DNA from: Enoplolaimus lenunculus
Taxonomy: Eukaryota; Nematoda; Enoplea; Enoplida; Thoracostomopsidae
Direction: 5' to 3'
Assembly: GCA_030248215.1 (NCBI GenBank)
Contig: JASANG010003998.1
Coordinates: forward strand, 186,001 to 250,000
Length of the DNA stretch: 64,000 bases
Shown here: piece by piece, positions 60,201-64,000 of the stretch
Position numbering within the stretch: position 1 is the first letter of the stretch
How the letters are laid out: every line of letters starts with the position of its first letter
Notes under the pieces: generated by a model
Seen by the model: the letters and a program-made list of their open reading frames with translations, nothing else
The model's database searches: none
What the model was told of the DNA's origin: nothing
Program-made: the position numbers and the translations under genes

Positions 60201-63200
60201 ACTGGAAAATGGGATACCGTACCTGTTGACTGTTTGCCAGTTTGCTGTTAGTTTTTTTCTCAATTTTTCTTCGGTATGAGTATCCACGTTATAGTTTCCA
60301 CGCCACTGTAAAAAAGTTCACACACTTGGCTGCAATGGCGGTACAAAAATATTGCTCTTATGGTATTAGGACTTAACAGCCTGTATACTAAGTAAGTGTG
60401 TTATGTGCGATAATGTGACGAAGTATGCGCCGTTCAGAGAGCCTGCCATTTGTCTGGTTGGTGTACACTGGAAGTGGGTGAGTTTTGGATATCTAATTTG
60501 AAAATACTGTAATTACGAACTTAGAGACTCGCGTGTGAGTACAATTTTCACAGTAGGGCAGACAATATGACGTGGAAAATACATTGCGCATGCGACGGGC
60601 TTGGACCCTCAACATGTGAATATATACCTAAAAATACTATAAGGAAGTTACATGTAAACAGATATCTTATAGAAAATATTTTAGGCATTATTCGTGTAGT
60701 ACAAAATGTAAAACTAACAACGTGACCTATAAAACAAATCGCATTGCTGCCTTAAGCAACCGTATATCTACTTTAATCTAGCACGTAATATCAGTAACTG
60801 AAAGATTTTTAAACTGTGAATTATTACTTTGGCAATTCCCAAAGCTTGCGCACCAGAAACGTAAATGAAGCGTCTGAAATGTGTAAATCGTCGGAATTTA
60901 TTTATCACCGGTTGCAAAGATACAAATTCTTCTATCACATTCACCAATTGTTGATGGGAACTACACATATTTGAGAATACGAACATAGATTTAAATGTCA
61001 ATCTTCTATTACTAGTCAACAAATAATTTCTAACTAAATGTGCATTTAAACGTATATTCACAGTGTTTTGTGCAGAATTGTGAACAACGGTTGCTTGGAG
61101 CTAAACATAGGCGCCTTTAAAAGACATTTTTTCAGCGGTGGCAGATAATCGCGCATCAACGTGTGGAACGTACAGCGGCAACACATGGTTTGTGAACAAT
61201 TATTGCTATTTTGAAACGACAAGCAAATATTGGTTTGAAGCTGGGATGGATTACTGCAACAGCGTCGGCGGAAGACTTGCGGTAGTTCGAGATTATGAAG
61301 CGCATGCTGGAATCAAAGAAATTCTACAGGTTATACTAAAATTTTTTAACCGTACAAGTATGAGACCCTAAGGATAACTATCATTTTCTAATTACTTATA
61401 CTGTTACTGTATTGACACGAATATGAGGGGGTAATGAGAGGGGTCCCCATTTTGAATACCAATCAATAGGGGTCCGTATCTCTAATAAGAGTCCGTAAGC
61501 GGATAGAGTCCCTAAACTCTAATTAGAGTTCATAAATGTCAGTTATCCGTAATTGTAGCGCATAAAGGACTCCAGGCCCAAATACTTTGGGTCAGAAACT
61601 TTAAAGCGTATATACTTTAATTTTCAAAGTACATTCGTAAGTACAGCCTTGCATTATTGACCTAAACGTTGAATTCAACGGACAGTTGCAGTACCGAATA
61701 TATCAGTAAGGGGGGTACCCTATTGAGAGGCCAAATAAATACCAGTCCCCCCTCTTATTCGGGTCACTACAGTATTTATGCACAACCGTCTCAAGATTGC
61801 TATTCGAACCCTGTTGATTCGACGTCAACGTTAAAATTCGGTCTCTTATATCGGGTCAACAGACAAAACTCGAATGTCATATGACATTAGCTTATAAACC
61901 ACCGCTCTCAAATGATCAGTGTGTACAAGGGACGGTATGTCACGTGATACTGTGGACATTTATGCGAATATCATATGATATTCAGCAGGACAGTGTAACC
62001 TTTGGGTACTAATAAATGAATGAAAAGTTGGACGGCAGAGGCACAAACGTGCTTTAAATACCAAATACATGCCTGCAAATCGTTTCCGACACAAAATCGT
62101 TTTAAACCACAGCTTCATTTAATTCAAAAATTCAAATTTCAAATTCTAGTATCATATGATATTCAACAGGACAATTTGGGTATCTTATCTCAACTATGCA
62201 GACATTTGAAAATATATCATATGATATTAACAGACAATACCTCGAATATCATATGATATTCAAGGACAAAAGGTGACCTACACATGATATTAACAGACAA
62301 ATACGAATTTTTGAATACGATATGGGGTCTACAAGCAGACAAAATGTTACCCAATAGTCTAATAGGGACAAAACGTGTCCCAAGCTGCCCCGGTTATAAC
62401 GTGAACCCCGCATAAGTTGGCGAAAATAGATATAACACTTTATAGCACTTTTAGTCTGAAGTAAAATTCTTGTGTTGCATTTAAAATGTTTCAGGCCTCT
62501 GGTTGTACGGGATCCTGTCGGCGACTTATTAATGGATTTAAATCTGACACAGACCCGGATAACTTGTCACAATTCTTCATTTACAACAATCGAACAACTA
62601 AAGAATCACCAAGTGTAACACTAGATCAAACATATTTGAAGTACACGTCCAGTAAGTGCTTTGTAATTCGAGCCTATTTTAAAATTTTTTATTTTGTTGG
62701 TTGCATGTTCTTTCTTTAGAACTACAAAATGGTAGACTTCGAAACTTCGTACATTTTTACTTTTAATTCATTCTTCTCTACGGAATTTTAACATTGCTGC
62801 AATTGGTATTGGTTTATTTAATGACTTATTATTAACTAGCGTAACGCACTACACACAGTTGAAAATATAGTTTCTTCAATAAAAAACCGACAGTGAGTGT
62901 TATGCAAAAGCAACTGACTATTCAATTACATTCAAGTAAGTTCTGATTTTGTTTTTACCGCATCACTTGCAAGACGGAAGTGTTTGTTGTTAAAACAGCA
63001 CAGAGTGTAGACGAATTCTTGCAAGTAAACGTTGAAACTTGGAATTTCGAAAAAATAACCACGTCAAAAATAAAGCGGTATTTTAAGCGCTTTTGGCGTT
63101 TTAAAGATCATTTTTCAAAATGCGTTTTCTAGAAAAATTGAAAACGTTGAAAAAATCACTTGCGTAGCAACACGCTATTTTATATGTAAAGGTTAAATCT

Positions 63201-64000
63201 GCGGTAATTTGTCCCCAACAGCTCGTCTACGCACAACTTGTAACCTGACAATTTACTGAACTCGACCACTTGTTGCCCCGTATCTCGACAACCGGACTTG
63301 CCAAAGCCTAAACCGTGTACCAAATCATTGGGTCGACGAGTTGTCGTATCTGCAACTGGGCTATTTGTTGCCGCACCTATTACTGGACGACCTGTCGTCG
63401 GCAAGTTTTCGGTTGACGAGTTGTTGAACGATAAATTGCCATGACACAATAAATGTTTTCTTGCGTTTATTAAATCGATATTTCCGCATATAATAAACTC
63501 TTTGTTAAAAACGCAAAAAACATTTGTACTTTGGCACACATAATTTCTCATAGTAACTTCAAAAAATTCTTACAATTTTTTCTTCATTTGCGTTCTGAAG
63601 TAATTAATACTAGTCAACTGCTGATATAAATATTCAAAAGGATTGTTTCTAAGCAAGTGTAAATTTATCTAACCACTGGACTTGAAAAAGTTTGTATATT
63701 CTGTGCAACTAAACTACCTGAAATGCGAACGCAGCACATACGTTTGCTAGAGTTAATAAATATACCGTACTGTCCGACTTTGTTTACTTCTGCGCTAGAA
63801 CGTTGCCCAAAATACGTTTGTAGGGCCTTTAAGCTTTAATAATGTAAATTTTTTCTATTTCAGGCTACACAACCAGTACTGGTGCGCACACAAGTTGCAT
63901 GTATGCGCATTTTAGTGATTCATTGATGGGAAAAGCAGACATTTGCAATTATTTTGTGTATAACGCGATTTGCGAAAAACGTACGAACTCAAGTTTTAAA
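44520..64000 (+). CDS. Degenerin (DEG/ENaC)-type subunit with a C-type lectin and sushi array, partial
   Basis: Exons 44520-44687, 45382-45480, 46586-46679, 48376-48795, 49969-50388, 51379-51804, 54834-55033, 56608-56770, 57737-57847, 60034-60246, 61136-61329, 62495-62651 and 63864-64000+ join with matching phases to 934 codons, open at the edge. Residues 1-56: intracellular HG motif and first membrane helix. 57-89: FPAVTLCNLNP, the DEG/ENaC signature after helix 1. 90-120: a helix-like stretch ending GKRRKKRQ, where nematode degenerins such as MEC-4 also have a basic site. 121-542: three lectin domains. 543-700: a fourth. 701-771: sushi. 772 on: a fifth. The rest of the channel domain and helix 2 would lie to the right. 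The family forms sodium channels at the plasma membrane. The alternative is two genes, a truncated degenerin and a lectin, read here as one. Confidence 0.62.
45382..45480 (+). CDS. Degenerin exon 2: FPAVTLCNLNP extracellular signature
   Basis: Acceptor TTTGTTTTTAG and donor GTAAGC, phase 0 at both ends, 33 residues. FPAVTLCNLNPVKRS is the diagnostic extracellular motif just after helix 1 in DEG/ENaC proteins, and the NLNP form is typical of degenerins. The join to exon 1 gives the expected spacing between helix and signature. Confidence 0.8.
45725..46400. mobile_element. ATCATATGAT-family inverted-repeat element
   Basis: The left end GGGGTTCATGTTATAACC and the right end GGCTGTAACGTGAATCCCC are inverted. 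Palindromic boxes ATCATATGAT occur at about 45888, 45911, 46155 and 46185. A copy in reverse orientation lies at 61807-62410, with partial copies at 32880, 37200 and 18345. Reverse-strand frames of about 77 codons in the two main copies are similar. Sits in degenerin intron 2. Confidence 0.65.
46586..46679 (+). CDS. Degenerin exon 3: linker with RRKKR basic site
   Basis: Acceptor ATTTCTAG, donor GTGAGC, phase 0 in and 1 out, 31 residues. An alanine, asparagine and glutamine-rich stretch ends GKRRKKRQ, which fits proprotein-convertase cleavage and resembles the basic site in nematode degenerins at the same place. Its phase-1 end is what every lectin exon downstream needs. Confidence 0.6.
47093..47606. 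mobile_element. 514-bp element with TTA target duplication
   Basis: The left end TGGGTCATCCACCTAATAGT and the right end ATTATTACGTGGATGACCCA are inverted, with TTA outside at 47090-47092 and 47607-47609. The same family, reversed inside, is at 58922-59435 (also 514 bp), with a shorter relative at 56805-57197 and ends at 39304, 49776 and 60280. The three-base duplication fits PIF/Harbinger-type insertion. No transposase. Confidence 0.7.
47702..48139. mobile_element. 438-bp MITE, CTGTAGYGACCCGAA ends
   Basis: The left end CTGTAGCGACCCGAAAAAGA and the right end TTTTATTCGGGTCACTACAG are inverted. Inside are several GGGACTC/GGACTCTA boxes. A related copy at 61407-61772 has TA on both sides, as for Tc1/mariner-type elements. 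A 71-codon frame inside is not considered a gene. Confidence 0.65.
48206..48307 (+). CDS. Possible cassette exon between the basic site and lectin domain 1
   Basis: Acceptor CTACTTCATAG, donor GTAAAG, phase 1 at both ends, so it can be included or skipped without a frame change. It would add 34 residues (ALEQLVEPLKHF and so on, ending WIQAYDA) directly before the first lectin domain. The intron to the next exon would be only 68 bases. No family motif. The phase fit and good sites are the only support. Confidence 0.3.
48376..48795 (+). CDS. C-type lectin domain 1 (EPN type), single exon
   Basis: One exon of 140 codons, phase 1 in and out, acceptor GTTTTTCAG, donor GTAAAA. The domain starts CPTGW and GCYKAF, then C-x5-GGHLPVF, the loop WLPGEPNNAG, EHCLWV, NDISC and a closing VCQ. 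EPN in the long loop with ND before the cysteine is the pattern of calcium-dependent, mannose-type sugar binding. All core cysteines are present, so the domain is probably functional. Confidence 0.85.
49616..49690 (+). repeat. tRNA-Cys-like SINE head
   Basis: GGCGTGGCTTAGTGG matches an A box. GCGTTGGACTGCAATTC resembles an anticodon arm with GCA in the loop. A decayed B-box-like GGAACCGAAACG follows. The stems do not all pair, and it lies inside a degenerin intron, so it looks like a tRNA-derived repeat and not a working gene. The sequence 49776-49805 just right of it is an end of the TTA-target element family. Confidence 0.5.
49969..50388 (+). CDS. C-type lectin domain 2 (QPD type), single exon
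   Basis: 140 codons, phase 1 in and out, acceptor TGTACTTCAG, donor GTTAGT. Same layout as domain 1: CPSGF, ACYKS, C-x5-GGILPTF, then WNPSQPDNAG, EHC, INDVPC and IVCQ. QPD replaces EPN in the sugar-contacting loop, which in known lectins goes with galactose-type preference. It is the same length as domain 1 and clearly a tandem duplicate of it. Confidence 0.85.
51379..51804 (+). CDS. C-type lectin domain 3 (EPT, diverged), single exon
   Basis: 142 codons, phase 1 in and out, acceptor GTAACCAG, donor GTAAGG. CPSGF, GCYMDL, WDFPEPTAI, QNC, IHDCNC and VCQ show the same fold. The calcium-loop tripeptide is EPT and the later ND is HD, so sugar binding may be lost or altered. An extra cysteine appears near the end. 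Confidence 0.8.
53100..53690. other. GC-richer island in a degenerin intron; no gene
   Basis: Lies in the long intron 51805-54833. It starts with CCGCCGGCTCGGGCGAGC, contains short repeats of ACGGATCGGAATAGAT and of ACGAGTAAC, and a near-palindrome around 53515-53560 (TCGAAATATGCAAATTAATC with TTTGCATATTCGATA). The composition differs from the flanks, suggesting an inserted element. Ends and family unresolved. Confidence 0.35.
54834..57847 (+). CDS. C-type lectin domain 4, split over three exons
   Basis: Exons 54834-55033, 56608-56770 and 57737-57847 (phases 1, 0, 1, 1). The parts are: a lead VDCPAL, YCLYE, W-H-N-A-M-x2-C, PLAVIRNYDAW, then FRFWINGQ and DQTYLAQTS, then GHCNSALS and HPICEV. 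This exon division differs from domains 1-3 but equals that of domain 5. The middle exon uses an AAG acceptor. A longer version from 56546, with an extra exon at 55207-55276, also keeps phase but gives an unusually long loop, so the short form is preferred. No EPN or QPD motif is seen. Confidence 0.62.
55561..55750 (+). repeat. Two tandem tRNA-like repeat units, 100 bp apart
   Basis: Units beginning TCAATCGTCAAGCTCTT at 55561 and 55661. Each has an A-box-like segment, GTAATCGCCTC, and a B-box-like GAATTCAAATC or GAATTCCAATCC. They are related to the minus-strand segment at 30478-30549. Decayed stems argue against functional tRNA. Confidence 0.55.
56805..57197. mobile_element. 393-bp relative of the TTA-target element
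   Basis: The left end TGTGTCATCCACCTTATAAT and the right end ATAACGTGGATGTTCCA are inverted, with TTA at 56802-56804 and 57198-57200. It starts about 30 bases after a degenerin exon. Confidence 0.6.
58314..58567. mobile_element. GC-rich 254-bp MITE, TAA target duplication
   Basis: The left end GAGTTGCGCTTAACTTTTGT and the right end GACAAGTATAGTGCTACCC are inverted, flanked by TAA at 58311-58313 and 58568-58570. The interior has tandem CCGTCCGTCAACGTGCGTCG-type units. Same family as 26208-26355, enlarged by the internal repeats. Confidence 0.65.
58922..59435. mobile_element. 514-bp element with TCA target duplication
   Basis: The left end TGGGTCATCTACGTAATAAT and the right end ATTACGTGGATCACCTA are inverted, with TCA on both sides (58919-58921 and 59436-59438). 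The interior matches that of 47093-47606 in reverse, including CAGTGTTCAAAGGGAGT and TAGGGACTAC segments. Confidence 0.65.
60034..60246 (+). CDS. Sushi (CCP) domain exon
   Basis: One exon of 71 codons, phase 1 in and out, acceptor TTTTACTTTCAG, donor GTTAGT. CPPLSVPNGSVTYS, GTVATVSCDVNY, then PVCGQTGKWD and VDC follow the sushi layout: four core cysteines and one tryptophan before the last cysteine. Such modules mediate protein contacts in extracellular proteins. It separates the two split lectin domains. Confidence 0.8.
61136..64000 (+). CDS. C-type lectin domain 5, split over three exons, runs off the window
   Basis: Exons 61136-61329, 62495-62651 and 63864-64000 (phases 1, 0, 1). The parts are: ASTCGTY, YCYFE, YWFEAGMDYC, GGRLAVVRDYEA; then LINGFKS and DQTYLKYTS; then TSCMYAH, ICNYFVYNAICEK. 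Exon boundaries coincide with those of domain 4, and DQTYL is shared, so the two are duplicates. The exon is still open at the edge after a serine and asparagine-rich stretch. Confidence 0.68.
61407..61772. mobile_element. 366-bp MITE with TA target duplication
   Basis: The left end CTGTATTGACACGAATATGA and the right end TTATTCGGGTCACTACAG are inverted, with TA directly outside each end. Same family as 47702-48139. The TA duplication fits Tc1/mariner-type insertion. Confidence 0.65.
61807..62410. mobile_element. ATCATATGAT-family element, reverse copy
   Basis: Reverse-orientation partner of 45725-46400, ending GGTTATAACGTGAACCCC. The left end is clipped just inside the GATTCGACGTCAACG segment. 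Palindromic ATCATATGAT boxes lie at about 61971, 62153, 62216 and 62248. It ends 85 bases before a degenerin exon. Confidence 0.65.
63180..63551 (-). CDS. Hypothetical 123-codon frame antisense in the last degenerin intron
   Basis: The longest non-repetitive uninterrupted frame in the window. It begins with ATG and reads through a threonine-, serine- and asparagine-rich middle (TTGRPVIGAATNS, TTTRRPND) into GLGFGKSGC and a tyrosine- and leucine-containing tail. No signal peptide, membrane helix or known motif. It could be a nested gene, a decayed exon or chance. Unrecognised. Confidence 0.2.
   Translation of the reverse strand: MRNYVCQSTNVFCVFNKEFIICGNIDLINARKHLLCHGNLSFNNSSTENLPTTGRPVIGAATNSPVADTTTRRPNDLVHGLGFGKSGCRDTGQQVVEFSKLSGYKLCVDELLGTNYRRFNLYI

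Noticed and set aside
1-64000. Bacterial-type systems (CRISPR, operons, toxin pairs)
   Set aside because: No long uninterrupted genes, no ribosome-binding pattern and no regularly spaced repeat-spacer array; the coding sequence is clearly spliced.

Overview
The window looks like animal nuclear DNA: AT-rich, sparse in genes, full of small inverted-repeat elements and simple arrays, with coding sequence cut into short exons by GT-AG introns. A nematode is the best guess (about 0.6). The first kilobase carries degenerate TTAGGC repeats, the nematode telomere motif. One gene encodes a membrane ZP-domain protein of cuticlin-like type. Another begins like a nematode degenerin (DEG/ENaC channel). 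No bacterial operon, rRNA gene, CRISPR array or intact retroelement was seen. All gene models were built by eye from splice sites, reading-phase agreement and domain motifs.

Layout: 1-12200 is repeats and gene-free DNA (TTAGGC-like block; a hAT-like element with an 8-bp target duplication; ATCCC arrays; a foldback element at 3828). 12206-14579 is a three-exon gene for a secreted eight-cysteine peptide. 15164-16336 is a long inverted-repeat element. 17222-19041 and 21199-21341 hold weakly supported exons of small cysteine-rich peptides. 19557-19994 is a 9-bp minisatellite. 20960-31532 is an eleven-exon ZP-domain transmembrane gene of 784 codons. 31640-36486 has no gene I can support. 36487-45215 is a young tandem segmental duplication.

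From 40705/44520 to the right edge, all on the plus strand, exons chain without any phase conflict into one long incomplete gene. It encodes a degenerin N-terminus (HG gating motif, first membrane helix, FPAVTLCN), then a basic RRKKR site, then three single-exon C-type lectin domains, a split fourth lectin domain, a sushi/CCP module and a split fifth lectin domain, running off the window. If one transcript covers these exons, this is a channel subunit with a lectin array in its extracellular part, an architecture I do not recognise. The duplication copies this gene's first exon, so there are two candidate start exons.

All three confident genes encode secreted or surface proteins. The introns are packed with small DNA elements of several families, identified by terminal repeats and TTA/TAA/TCA or TA target duplications.
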